Shown in pieces: positions 25,182 through 32,865 of a stretch of 64,000 nucleotides of DNA. Every line of letters begins with the position of its first letter. Within the stretch, counting starts at the first letter, position 1. This stretch comes from Streptomyces prunicolor NBRC 13075. Its GTDB lineage: Bacteria > Actinomycetota > Actinomycetes > Streptomycetales > Streptomycetaceae. The stretch is from positions 1-64,000 of the forward strand of contig NZ_BARF01000002.1 of the NCBI RefSeq assembly GCF_000367365.1, given 5' to 3'. The position numbers were made by a program, and so were the translations under genes. The notes below the pieces were generated by a model. That model saw only the letters and a program-made list of their open reading frames with translations, was not told the origin of the DNA and made no database searches.

Positions 25182-25354
25182 AGTGGATTCTCCTCGGCGG
25201 AGTGCTCGGGGTGCTGCTCCTGTACCCGTCGCTCCTCGCGGTCGTCGTCGCCGTCCTGGTGGCGGTGCTCGGCAAGCCGGTCGTCATCGCGTTCGGTGTC
25301 GGTCTCGCCGCCCGGCCGGCCGTCACCCGCCGAGTCAGAGGGTGGACGCCGTGA
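25178..25354 (+). CDS. Small membrane protein (58 aa), spread-type candidate
   Basis: 58 residues, almost entirely hydrophobic (two helices: ILLGGVLGVLLLYPSLLAVVVAVLVAVLG, then VVIAFGVGLAA) with a basic end. Small membrane proteins clustered upstream of traB in AICEs and Streptomyces plasmids are often spread (Spd) proteins that help intramycelial plasmid movement; that assignment is by position only. GTGA overlaps on both sides. Confidence 0.6.
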   Translation: MKWILLGGVLGVLLLYPSLLAVVVAVLVAVLGKPVVIAFGVGLAARPAVTRRVRGWTP

Positions 25355-25758
25355 CCGAGCCCGACCCGTCCAACCTGCCCAAGGCGTACCGCAGATACAT
25401 CGAGCAGGCCGCACACCACCGGCCGCCGAACGTCCTCTACGACCAGCACGGCCGGCCGGTCCACTTTACGATCGGCCAGCCCCCGCCGCCGGTCATCGTG
25501 CAGGCCCCGATCCAGCAGGGCATGGACCCCGCCCTGCAACGGCTGATCATCGTCACGTTCCTGATCCTGGCCGTGGTCGTCGTCTGCACCGCTGCGGTGT
25601 GCGCGGTCGTGGTCCTGGTCGGCGGAACGCTGATCGGGATCATCGGCGCCGTCTCCGCGAACCTCCCAATGATCGGCGTCTCCCTGGTCGGTGTGATCCT
25701 CGCCGCCGGGTGGGCCGCCTCCAAGCTCCGCCCGACCGGTAAGCGCAAGGGCCGCTGA
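25351..25758 (+). CDS. Two- to three-helix membrane protein, Spd-type candidate
   Basis: 135 residues. A hydrophilic head of about 60 residues (PKAYRRYIEQAAHHRPPNVLYDQHG) is followed by hydrophobic segments (LIIVTFLILAVVVVCTAAVC and LVGVILAAGWAA) and a basic KRKGR end. It follows the smaller membrane gene with a GTGA overlap. Probably part of the mating/spread membrane machinery, by context. Confidence 0.6.
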   Translation: MTEPDPSNLPKAYRRYIEQAAHHRPPNVLYDQHGRPVHFTIGQPPPPVIVQAPIQQGMDPALQRLIIVTFLILAVVVVCTAAVCAVVVLVGGTLIGIIGAVSANLPMIGVSLVGVILAAGWAASKLRPTGKRKGR

Positions 25759-25814
25759 CCTGCCCTTCCGCCCTCGGCAACCATGTCCGTCTGGGTCACG
25801 GTTGCGGGGGCGCG

Positions 25815-25838
25815 GTGGGGCCGGACCGTCCGGCCCAC
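25815..25838 (+). terminator. Intra-operon hairpin
   Basis: GTGGGGCCGGAC and GTCCGGCCCAC pair with almost no loop, 16 bases before the next start. It may attenuate transcription or protect the downstream message. Confidence 0.4.
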
Positions 25839-25853
25839 GACCAGGGAGAACCC

Positions 25854-26093
25854 GTGAACAAGTCCACCCAAGACCAGTACGTCCGCCTCGCGTGGAACGC
25901 CACCGCCAAGGCCGAGCAGCTGGCCCGCGACGCCGAGCGGTACGCCCGCGACGAGGACTTCCGGCACAAGGTCGAGCCCCTCGCCGCCGCCGGCCGCCTG
26001 TGGGCCGAGGTCGCGCAGTCGTACGCCGCCATTGCGGCCGTGCTGCCCGAGCCACTGCCCGAACTGCCCACCACCGAACCGACGGAGTACTGA
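25854..26093 (+). CDS. Small helical protein (79 aa)
   Basis: 79 residues from a GTG with GGGAGA upstream. An amphipathic helical body (YVRLAWNATAKAEQLARDAERYARDEDF) and a Pro/Glu/Thr-rich tail. No family recognised. Two bases separate its stop from the next ATG. Confidence 0.6.
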   Translation: MNKSTQDQYVRLAWNATAKAEQLARDAERYARDEDFRHKVEPLAAAGRLWAEVAQSYAAIAAVLPEPLPELPTTEPTEY

Positions 26094-26095
26094 CC

Positions 26096-26431
26096 ATGCG
26101 CAGCTCGTACACGCGCGGCGAGAAGCTGCGCCTGGCCTGGCTCGTCGCCAAGGCCGCAAAGCAGTCCATGGCCGGTGACCGCAACGTCGACACCATCGAC
26201 CCGCGCCTGAAGCGGAAGGTCGACCAAATCCAGGAGCGGGCCGCCGAACGCGGAAAGGCCGAGTTCAACGCCCTACAGGGGCAGTTGGCGAAGGCCCGCC
26301 GGGAGGCCGCTGCCGCGAAGGTCACGATGCGGACCAGCAAGGGCCCGGACCGTGCCGCCGCCCGCCGGACGATGTACGAGCGTGAGGGCGCTGCCCGCCG
26401 CCTCGAACGCGAACTCCGCACCTACCAGTAA
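26096..26431 (+). CDS. Basic helical protein upstream of traB (111 aa)
   Basis: 111 residues, very basic and Lys/Arg/Ala-rich with predicted long helices (KRKVDQIQERAAERGKAEFNALQGQLAKAR). Such proteins upstream of tra genes may bind DNA or the translocase, but nothing specific can be read. It follows the 79-aa gene closely and ends 83 bases before traB. Confidence 0.6.
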   Translation: MRSSYTRGEKLRLAWLVAKAAKQSMAGDRNVDTIDPRLKRKVDQIQERAAERGKAEFNALQGQLAKARREAAAAKVTMRTSKGPDRAAARRTMYEREGAARRLERELRTYQ

Positions 26432-26514
26432 CCGCGCCCGGGGACGGCGTCCACCGCCAAGCAGACCGCTGCCCCCGGGCCTCCGTACCCCAGCAAGAGG
26501 CAGGAAAAGCCAGC

Positions 26515-28611
26515 ATGACCGACAACGTCGTACAGCTCCACAAGGACCCGCCCGAGGACACCCGCGACACCCTCACCGAAACCATCATCGACGTCGTCGC
26601 CAACGCCGAACCCCGCCCCGTCGACCCTCCCGACCAGACCGCCTCTGCCGGAACGTGGATCGCTGAGCGGCAGGCCTACCTCGCCGAAGCGCCCGCCGTA
26701 GTGCCCTCGTGGCTTCGGAAGGCCAGCGAGTTCAAAGAGGCAACCAAGTGGACGGTGTCCTACTACGCCCACGTCACCGCGTTCCACACCTTCCGGGCGC
26801 CCGTCTACCTCGCCCGTCTGCTGCTGCGCTCCCCGCGCGGCACCGGCCGGCTCATCGTCCGGTGGGGCAAGTGGGTCGCGGACACCGAAGCCCGCCCGGT
26901 CGAGGCGAAGGCCGCGGCGTCCGCGGACATCGAGGCGTGGCTGTCTCTGTCCCGCGAGAAGTCCCGCCGGGTACGGCCGCGCCGTATCGCCTCCCTCGCC
27001 GTGGCGACGGCGACCGGCATCACCGCCCTGGTCAGCTCGTTCATGGTCCCCGGCTGGACGCTCACCGCAGCGCTCACCGCCGCCGCACTGGCCGGCCTCA
27101 ACGGCACGAAGGGCAGCAAGGCGCTCATCACCCGCTACGTGGCCACCAACATCCTGCGCAAGCTGGACTCGACCGAGGTGTTCGAGGCCCTCGCCGCGAT
27201 CGGCATCGAGGGCCGGAAGGGGCGCCGCGGTGTCGAGTTCGCCGCCGAGGTCATGCGCGACGGGCCCGGCTGGCGCGCCGAGGTCGACCTCCCGCCCGGC
27301 ATCGAGGCCACCGCCGTACTGGAGAAGCGCTCCGCCCTCGCCGCCGCCATGCGCCGACCCATCAGCACCGTGTGGCCCGAGGGCGACCGCACCGCGCACC
27401 CCGGGCGCCTGGTGCTGTGGGTGGCGCAGCGCGACCCGGCGAAGGCCGCCCGCAAGCTGTGGCCCCTCATGCGAGAGGGCCGCGCCGACGTGTACCAGCC
27501 CCTGCCCTACGGCTTCGACCCGCGCGGCAACCTCGTCGAGATCACCCTCATGTACTCCAACCTGCTGGTCGGAGGCATCCCCGGGTCCGGTAAGACGTCG
27601 TGCGCGCTCGCTATCGTGCTGGGTGTCGCCCTCGACCCGACTGCCGAACTGTGGATCTTCGAGTTGAAGGGATCCGGAGACCTCGACTCGGTCCGCCCCG
27701 TCTGCCACCGGTACGTCAGTGGCGACGAGGACGAAGACCTTGAGGCCGCGCTCGGCGGCATGCGGTCCGGGATCGCCGAGTACCAGCGCCGCGCCAAGTT
27801 CATCAAGTCCCTGCCCGCCTCCGAGGTCCCCGAGGGCCGCAAGGTCACCCGCGCCCTGGCGGAGAAGTACCCGGAGCAGAACCTCGGACCGCGCGTCATC
27901 GTCGTCGACGAGGTGCAGGAGCTGTTCACGCACGCCGAGTACAAGGAAGAGGCCGCCGCCCTCGCGACCCGCCTGATCAAGAAAGGGCGCGCCTACGGCA
28001 TCATCCTCATCCTCCTCACCCAGAACCCGGATGCCCCGTCTCTGCCCACCGGCGTCTCCTCGTCGGTCGGCACCCGCCTCTGCCTCGCGGTCATGGACTG
28101 GCGGGCCAACAACAACGTCCTCGGTACCGGCGCCTACGACCGGGGCCTGCGCGCCACCGACATCAGCATCGACGAGGCAGGAACCGGGATCCTCGCCCGC
28201 GGCCGTGAAGGCATCACCGTGCGCGCGGCGTTCATCAAGCAGACGGAGGCCGAGGACATCGGCAAGCGGGCGCTGGCCATGCGGACCGCGGCCGGCACCC
28301 TCACCGGGCAGGCTGTCGGGGCGCAGGTCGAGGTGCTCGACGTCGAGACGGTCGTCGACCACGTCCGCGCGATCTGGCCGGACGGCATCGAGAGCGTGCA
28401 CTCGCACCGCCTCGTCGACGCCCTCGCCGCCTACCGTCCCGACCTGTACCGGCCGTGGCTGGAGATGGATCCGGCGGCAGCGTCGACGGCGCTGAGCACC
28501 GCGCTGAAGCCGTTCAAGGTGACCACTCGGCAGCTCACGATCCGGGAGTGCTGCGGCGGCGCGAAGGGCGTGCGGTGGGTGGATCTGCCGGCCGCCGAGG
28601 ACGGTGAGTAG
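26515..28611 (+). CDS. FtsK/SpoIIIE-like conjugative DNA translocase (TraB-type)
   Basis: 698 residues. Hydrophobic helices at ~160-197 anchor it in the membrane. The motor has Walker A GIPGSGKTS (~355-363) and Walker B VIVVDEVQ (~461-468), with LLTQNPDAPSLPTGV as in FtsK-type plasmid transfer proteins. The last ~100 residues (RLVDALAAYRPDLYRPWLEM...) fit the winged-helix DNA-recognition end. TraB proteins move double-stranded plasmid DNA between hyphae as hexamers and recognise clt repeats. GAAACC repeats just after the gene are the candidate target. Confidence 0.88.
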   Translation: MTDNVVQLHKDPPEDTRDTLTETIIDVVANAEPRPVDPPDQTASAGTWIAERQAYLAEAPAVVPSWLRKASEFKEATKWTVSYYAHVTAFHTFRAPVYLARLLLRSPRGTGRLIVRWGKWVADTEARPVEAKAAASADIEAWLSLSREKSRRVRPRRIASLAVATATGITALVSSFMVPGWTLTAALTAAALAGLNGTKGSKALITRYVATNILRKLDSTEVFEALAAIGIEGRKGRRGVEFAAEVMRDGPGWRAEVDLPPGIEATAVLEKRSALAAAMRRPISTVWPEGDRTAHPGRLVLWVAQRDPAKAARKLWPLMREGRADVYQPLPYGFDPRGNLVEITLMYSNLLVGGIPGSGKTSCALAIVLGVALDPTAELWIFELKGSGDLDSVRPVCHRYVSGDEDEDLEAALGGMRSGIAEYQRRAKFIKSLPASEVPEGRKVTRALAEKYPEQNLGPRVIVVDEVQELFTHAEYKEEAAALATRLIKKGRAYGIILILLTQNPDAPSLPTGVSSSVGTRLCLAVMDWRANNNVLGTGAYDRGLRATDISIDEAGTGILARGREGITVRAAFIKQTEAEDIGKRALAMRTAAGTLTGQAVGAQVEVLDVETVVDHVRAIWPDGIESVHSHRLVDALAAYRPDLYRPWLEMDPAAASTALSTALKPFKVTTRQLTIRECCGGAKGVRWVDLPAAEDGE

Positions 28612-28624
28612 GACCGCTCGGGCT

Positions 28625-28780
28625 GGTTTCGGGTGGGGCTGTGGTTTCACCCCGACCCGAAACCGGTTTCGCCCCTGATATCGGGGCTGAGCTGGGATGT
28701 TTCGGGTTTCGGGGTGTTCGCCGATCACCCGGAAACCGGGGTGTGCGAGGGGTCTGCCGTGGCTGGTGATCCGAAACCGG
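28625..28780. promoter_or_regulatory. Cluster of CGAAACC/GGTTTCG repeats (clt-like locus)
   Basis: ACCCGAAACC or its complement begins at 28625(-) and 28655(+), immediately followed by GGTTTCG (perfect 14-bp palindrome 28658-28671). GTTTCGGG is at 28699, GGTTTCGGGG at 28705, ACCCGGAAACC at 28727 and TCCGAAACCGG at 28770. The position right behind traB matches clt loci of Streptomyces plasmids, whose TraB-recognition repeats are GACCCGGA-like. Confidence 0.5.
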
Positions 28781-28829
28781 CAGCCAGCCCCTGCCCGTTG
28801 TCAGAGCCGCCCGGTAGCGTGAGGGCTTT

Positions 28830-28866
28830 GGCCCCCTGCACGGTCATCACGGCCGTACAGGGGGCC
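28830..28866 (+). terminator. Terminator after the traB region
   Basis: GGCCCCCTG/CAGGGGGCC stem with an inner ACGG/CCGT pair. Confidence 0.7.
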
Positions 28867-28965
28867 TTCCGCGTTCCCAGGGTCAGTACAGGGCGTCGAT
28901 GGCCCTGAGGAATCGGTGGACGGCGCGTGATAGACCGAATCCTCACACCCAAGGGAGGGGCCAGA

Positions 28966-29157
28966 ATGACGTACGCCGAAGACCCGAAGCGCCTGGCGCG
29001 CCTGCTGCGAGACCTCGCAGACGCGCTGGAGGCCACTGGGGTCAACCCGGTTGGAACGACCAGCGAGCGGCATCTGATGGACGATGCCCGGACTGCTGCA
29101 CGCGAGCTGGACCCTGACACCGGGCGCCGGAAGCCCGGCGGCTTTGCCGCTTTCTGA
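28966..29157 (+). CDS. Small hypothetical protein (63 aa)
   Basis: 63 residues, ATG with GGGAGG nine bases upstream. An alpha-helical start (DPKRLARLLRDLADALEATG) and a short basic end. No recognisable family; it stands alone between two terminators. Confidence 0.6.
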   Translation: MTYAEDPKRLARLLRDLADALEATGVNPVGTTSERHLMDDARTAARELDPDTGRRKPGGFAAF

Positions 29158-29215
29158 ACCACGCCACCCTCGTTCAGAAGCTACGCCTGCGGTTCGACCA
29201 TCGCAGGCACCACTC

Positions 29216-29240
29216 GGCCCCCGCCCAGCAAGGCGGGGCC
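29216..29240 (+). terminator. Hairpin after the 63-aa gene
   Basis: GGCCCCCGCC/GGCGGGGCC with a CAGCAA loop and one bulge. It also lies in front of the oppositely oriented gene end at 29256. Confidence 0.6.
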
Positions 29241-29255
29241 GTTCGCATACGTGGT

Positions 29256-29495
29256 TCAGGGCGCTCCCAGCTCCCCGACGTCGACCTGATACTCAAGGCC
29301 GAGCGAATCGAGCCGCTCTCGCACGGCATCGCGCACATCACCGACGATCGCGATCCCTACCCCGATATGGCCATCAGAGCCCGGCCGCTCGACAAGGCCC
29401 TCTACGACTTCGGGAGCGATGCTCCGCAAGGTGCTGAGAGCTTCGTCGAGCCGGTCCGGCGAGACGCTTGTTCGGACGCGCGTGACTGTGTCCAT
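29256..29495 (-). CDS. Small hypothetical protein (79 aa)
   Basis: 79 residues, ATG with GGAGG five bases upstream. Alternating strand and helix pattern (DEALSTLRSIAPEVVEGLVERPG, DGHIGVGIAIVGDVRDAVRERL) suggests a small alpha/beta fold. No family recognised. It lies 21 bases after the other minus-strand gene, so the two form a pair. Confidence 0.6.
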   Translation of the reverse strand: MDTVTRVRTSVSPDRLDEALSTLRSIAPEVVEGLVERPGSDGHIGVGIAIVGDVRDAVRERLDSLGLEYQVDVGELGAP

Positions 29496-29516
29496 AGCTG
29501 CCTCCTCTTCGGTAGA

Positions 29517-29777
29517 TCAGCGCTCCCACACGTCCGGTCCGCCGCCCCGCCACTCGATCAGCCCGGACTGCTCGACGTACGCCTCGTCGACATCCTCGAT
29601 CCCAGCACGGCGCAGGAACTCGGCGATGTCCCGGAGCCCGTACGCGCGGCCGAGGATCTCGCTGTCGACGCGCACGCGGCGGCCGCCGTCCTCGTCGGGC
29701 GGGTACACGACCACGGGCAGCGCGGAAGCCATACCGTCAGCCTGTCGCGCCCCGCCACCGGCCGCGAGCTGAGCCAT
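29517..29777 (-). CDS. Small conserved-looking hypothetical protein (86 or 71 aa)
   Basis: VVVYPPDEDGGRRVRVDSEILGRAYGLRDIAEFLRRAG and EWRGGGPDVW look like a small conserved domain I have seen described only as hypothetical in actinomycete elements. The 29777 ATG has GGGGAG 11 bases upstream; an ATG at 29732 (71 residues) lacks a site but starts at the conserved-looking part. Paired with the 79-aa gene. Confidence 0.6.
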   Translation of the reverse strand: MAQLAAGGGARQADGMASALPVVVYPPDEDGGRRVRVDSEILGRAYGLRDIAEFLRRAGIEDVDEAYVEQSGLIEWRGGGPDVWER

Positions 29778-29881
29778 CTGCCCGGGTACTCCCCGCGATC
29801 AGGCGGAGCCGCGCGAGGCTAACGAGGGCAGCCTCCCGACATGAACAACCCAGAGAGTAAAGATCAGGAACCCGGCGCTGT

Positions 29882-30049
29882 ATGAGCGCGGGCCCGCTGT
29901 TCGACCGGGAAGAAGCCGAGCGCCGTCTCGGGCCGGCCGCTGTCGCTGCGTCTCGCCGGAACGCGGCTGCTGCTCCTCCGCTTCGGCCGGAGCAGCGCGA
30001 GTTCCTCCGGAGGCTGTTCGCGTCCGCCCGCCCCGTAACCTCCAGGTGA
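29882..30049 (+). CDS. Small Arg/Ala-rich hypothetical protein (55 aa)
   Basis: 55 residues: MSAGPLFDREEAERRLG, then an Ala/Arg-rich centre and a helical PEQREFLRRLF. Its start overlaps the stop of a 14-codon upstream frame (29841-29885, ATGA), and the next gene starts on its own stop (GTGA). Such nested coupling is typical of this element, which supports its being real despite its size. Confidence 0.5.
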   Translation: MSAGPLFDREEAERRLGPAAVAASRRNAAAAPPLRPEQREFLRRLFASARPVTSR

Positions 30050-30231
30050 CCCGCGAGGAGCGGCTCGCGATCCTCGGCCCCGAGACCGTCGCGAAGATCC
30101 GCGCCCGCGTCGCGCTCGCCCCGGAGCCCAGCGACGAACTCGTCGAGGAACTCCGCCGGATCATGACCAACCCCGGCGGCGAGGCCCCGCGGTCGCGACC
30201 GGCGAACGAGACTACGGAAGGCCAGATGTGA
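30046..30231 (+). CDS. Small hypothetical protein (61 aa)
   Basis: 61 residues, GTG overlapping the previous stop. A helical, acidic/basic mix (REERLAILGPETVAKIRARVALAP, DELVEELRRIM). Unknown function. Coupled to the 55-aa gene. Confidence 0.55.
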   Translation: MTREERLAILGPETVAKIRARVALAPEPSDELVEELRRIMTNPGGEAPRSRPANETTEGQM

Positions 30232-30253
30232 ATGCCCGGTCCGGGCCACGCCC

Positions 30254-30517
30254 GTGACGGGGAGGACGGGACCCATCCGCGTGGGCAACGGCTCCGAATC
30301 AGAGGCGAGGGACACGGAGCGGTGCCCTTACCCGTCGCCCGGCTGTGGCTGGGACGCTCCAGCCGGCCGACGAGAGGCGTGCCAAGTACGTGCCATCTGC
30401 CAGAGAACCCGCAGGTCAAAGCCAACACACCGCAGGCTCTATGCGGTTGGCAGGTTCACCCGTGCGCGGTCACAAGACGGACACACCGCCCACGCGCTCA
30501 CCCCGTGTCGAGCATGA
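30254..30517 (+). CDS. Doubtful Cys-containing ORF
   Basis: An 87-codon frame with a GTG start. The first half has good third-position bias and a CPYPSPGCGW pattern like a zinc-ribbon half, but the second half loses the bias and looks non-coding. It could be a decayed or truncated transfer-related gene. Confidence 0.25.
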   Translation: MTGRTGPIRVGNGSESEARDTERCPYPSPGCGWDAPAGRREACQVRAICQRTRRSKPTHRRLYAVGRFTRARSQDGHTAHALTPCRA

Positions 30518-30551
30518 TGCCCACCTTGATACGCACGATCCTGGGGGGACC

Positions 30552-30968
30552 ATGCGCCGTACCACCACCGTCTTGCTGCTCACCGCCGCGCTCACTGCCG
30601 GGGCGGTCGGCTGCTCGAAGTCCGGCGACGAGACTGCCAAGGACTGCGCCACCGCGCTCACCGCACGGACCGGAGGTAAGCCCGCGGACACGCCGACCGT
30701 CAACGAAGCGAAGGAGCGGGTTGACGCGCTCGACAAGACGCTCGCAGGCATGGTTCGTTCGGGGTACGAGACCGTAGCCAAGCAGGCGGCCGACGCTCTA
30801 GAGCAGAAGACCAAGGCGGGCGGGAAGAGCCGACCGGGAGCGTGCAAGCCGCTCTCGGAGGACGACTACACCACGTTGCTCATGGCCAAGTCGATCGACG
30901 GTCTGGGCTGGACGGATGAGGGTGGGAAGTTCGACAAGCTCAAGATGGCGGACAGCCTGGGCAGCTAG
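30552..30968 (+). CDS. Secreted lipoprotein (138 aa)
   Basis: 138 residues with a classical lipoprotein signal: MRRTT, a hydrophobic core and the lipobox TAGAVGC, so Cys21 would be lipidated. The mature part is helical and Lys/Asp-rich with two further Cys (DCATAL and ACKPL), possibly a disulfide. GGGGGGA precedes the ATG. A surface lipoprotein on a conjugative element could serve entry exclusion or mating contacts, but no homology is recognised. It has its own terminator. Confidence 0.7.
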   Translation: MRRTTTVLLLTAALTAGAVGCSKSGDETAKDCATALTARTGGKPADTPTVNEAKERVDALDKTLAGMVRSGYETVAKQAADALEQKTKAGGKSRPGACKPLSEDDYTTLLMAKSIDGLGWTDEGGKFDKLKMADSLGS

Positions 30969-30988
30969 CGCGGCTGTCGTCGTAGCGC

Positions 30989-31019
30989 GGCCCCGCTCCG
31001 GTTGGTCCGGGGCGGGGCC
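30989..31019 (+). terminator. Terminator of the lipoprotein gene
   Basis: GGCCCCGCTCCGG and CCGGGGCGGGGCC with a TTGGT loop; one imperfect pair. Confidence 0.75.
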
Positions 31020-31052
31020 ATCGTCATGCGGGGGCTCCTGCCGCTGCTTGCG

Positions 31053-31097
31053 CGCAATCACAGCACCCCTCGCGCATATGGGCAATCTGCCGCAATC
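31053..31097. promoter_or_regulatory. CGCAATC repeats before the DUF6879-XRE operon
   Basis: CGCAATC at 31053-31059, then GGCAATC (31081) and CGCAATC (31091) exactly 10 bp apart. The same motif with the same spacing recurs after the XRE gene at 32809 and 32819. Confidence 0.45.
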
Positions 31098-31161
31098 CCC
31101 GGGCGCGGCTCTGCCGATCCTGCGCATGCTGGACTTCCAACCAGCGCAGATGGAGGGCGAC

Positions 31162-31398
31162 ATGACGCTCAGGTTCATCGGCACCACATCGGAGCACGGC
31201 AACTGCCCCACGCTGTACGAGGTCGTCGAGACCGGCGAGATCCTCGTCCAGGGCGAGCGCGAGACCGACCCCGAGCATCTCGCCCAACTCCGGGACGTGA
31301 AGGACTCCGAGACGTTCGTACGGATCCCGCGCGAGCTGCTCACCCGCTTCGCCCCACGGGACACTGAGTCGACCGCCGAGCCGCAGACCAAGGAGTAG
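31162..31398 (+). CDS. Small partner protein of the DUF6879-XRE set (78 aa)
   Basis: 78 residues, ATG with GGAGGG five bases upstream. FIGTTSEHGNCPTLYEVVETGEILVQGERE, then LTRFAPRD. It resembles the short first genes that accompany WhiJ-like XRE regulators in Streptomyces, although the DUF397 signature is not evident. Five bases before the DUF6879 gene, so co-transcribed. Confidence 0.65.
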   Translation: MTLRFIGTTSEHGNCPTLYEVVETGEILVQGERETDPEHLAQLRDVKDSETFVRIPRELLTRFAPRDTESTAEPQTKE

Positions 31399-31403
31399 AA
31401 CGC

Positions 31404-31940
31404 GTGCCGGACCTGATCCCGTTCGACGAGATCACCCACCTGTTCACCGACTTCGAGCACACCGCCTGGCGTCTGGAGACCCAGCGCGGCTACGCGACCG
31501 ACCGCGTCAGCCCCAACTGGCCGCGCTTCCAGCGAGGGGAAACCTTCGACTACGACCCGGCCAGCCCCTGGCATGTGGGTGTGCGCGAGCAGACCGAGGC
31601 CGGCAAGCGGTACGGACGTGTGCGCCTGGTCGACGATCCGCCGACCGAGGGACAGCGGTTCCTCCTCGCCACCGGCCTGGGCAACGTGGCGGCTGGCGAG
31701 GACATCCGCAACCTCTACCGCGCGGACGCCGTACGGATCGGACTGCCGGACTATGACTTCTGGCTCTTCGACTCCCGCACCCTCGTGAAGTTCGTCATCG
31801 ACGACCAGGGCGTGACCCTCGGCGTACAGATCCTCGAAGACGCCGAGAGCGTCGTACGCGCCTGCCAGGCCCGGGACGCTGCCCTGCACTTCGCGGTACC
31901 TACCAGCCAGTTCCAGGCGCAGGTACCGTCAGCCGGGTGA
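31404..31940 (+). CDS. DUF6879 family protein
   Basis: 178 residues from a GTG. DEITHLFTDFEHTAWRLETQRGY, EQTEAGKRYGRVRLVDDPPTEGQRFLL and YDFWLFDSRTLVKFVID are characteristic of DUF6879, a Streptomyces family almost always encoded next to an XRE-DUF5753 regulator. The role is unknown; it may be a ligand or effector partner. The XRE gene starts on its stop codon (GTGA). Confidence 0.75.
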   Translation: MPDLIPFDEITHLFTDFEHTAWRLETQRGYATDRVSPNWPRFQRGETFDYDPASPWHVGVREQTEAGKRYGRVRLVDDPPTEGQRFLLATGLGNVAAGEDIRNLYRADAVRIGLPDYDFWLFDSRTLVKFVIDDQGVTLGVQILEDAESVVRACQARDAALHFAVPTSQFQAQVPSAG

Positions 31941-32779
31941 GCACCGATTTCCAGTCCGGCCGCGAGGCCCTCGGTGTGCGGCTACGCGAGCTGCGCACCG
32001 AGGCTGGCCTTCAGGGCAAGGACCTTGCGGAGCGGCTGGGCTGGCAGCGGTCGAAGGTGTCACGGCTGGAGCTGGGGAAGCAGACCGCGACCGCCGAGGA
32101 CCTCGACGCGTGGGCGCAGACCCTCGGCGTCCCGAACGAAGCCGGCGACCTGAAGAGCCGCCTGCGGGGCCTGGAGTCCCAAGCCCGGTCGTGGCGCCGA
32201 CAGCTCTCCACCGGACACCGCGGGGTGCAGGAGCGGTACGTCGCCGAGTACCGGCGTACGTCCACCGTGCGCGGCTATGAGGCGACCGTCATCCCCGGGT
32301 TGTTCCAGACCCCGGACTACGCCCGGCATCTGCTGCTCCACAACGCGGAGTTGATGCAGTCGCCGCGCGATACCGAGGACGCCGTACGCGCCCGCATGAA
32401 GCGCCAAGAGGTGCTGTACGAGGCAGACAAGGCCTTCCGCGTCCTGATCTGGGAGGGCGCTCTCCATGCCCTCGTATGCCCGCACGAGACGATGGCTGGC
32501 CAACTCGACCGGCTCGTCGGGCTGATCGGCCTGAACACCGTGGCGCTCGGCGTCGTGCCGTTCGGGGTGCAGTTGAAGCTCAGCCCGAAGCACGGGTTCT
32601 GGATCTTCGATGAGGAACGCGTCATCGTCGAGACGATCAACACGGAGTTCACCCTCGAATCCGCCGAGGACGTTGCCCTGTACGGACGGGTGTGGGACCG
32701 CCTCGACGAGGGCGCCGTCTACGGTCCCCAGGCGCACCGGCTGATCGGCCGCGCGCGGGCCGCCCTGGACCTCGCGTGA
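31937..32779 (+). CDS. XRE-family regulator with DUF5753 (WhiJ-like)
   Basis: 280 residues. The N-terminal HTH is LGVRLRELRTEAGLQGKDLAERLGWQRSKVSRLELGK (~11-47). The DUF5753 domain follows: VIPGLFQTPDYARHLL, then RMKRQEVL and LIWEGALHALV. Proteins of this class control development and antibiotic genes in Streptomyces, typically with a small partner encoded beside them. It ends the operon with DUF6879. CGCAATC repeats before and after the operon are candidate binding sites. Confidence 0.85.
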   Translation: MSTDFQSGREALGVRLRELRTEAGLQGKDLAERLGWQRSKVSRLELGKQTATAEDLDAWAQTLGVPNEAGDLKSRLRGLESQARSWRRQLSTGHRGVQERYVAEYRRTSTVRGYEATVIPGLFQTPDYARHLLLHNAELMQSPRDTEDAVRARMKRQEVLYEADKAFRVLIWEGALHALVCPHETMAGQLDRLVGLIGLNTVALGVVPFGVQLKLSPKHGFWIFDEERVIVETINTEFTLESAEDVALYGRVWDRLDEGAVYGPQAHRLIGRARAALDLA

Positions 32780-32808
32780 GCAATCCGCCCCAACCCCGGT
32801 AGCAGGTC

Positions 32809-32826
32809 CGCAATCGCGCGCAATCG
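32809..32826. promoter_or_regulatory. Tandem CGCAATCG repeats
   Basis: Perfect copies at 32809-32816 and 32819-32826, 10 bp apart, upstream of the gene at 32866. A TAACGT -10-like box 12 bases before that ATG suggests a leaderless message. Confidence 0.5.
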
Positions 32827-32865
32827 GCGCGCGCGTCCGTGGCGCCGGTTCCTAACGTCCTGGTC

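Noticed and set aside
26422..28728. A 768-codon minus-strand frame opposite the TraB-type gene
   Set aside because: Antisense shadow with biased Arg/Gly/Asp/His composition and no motifs.
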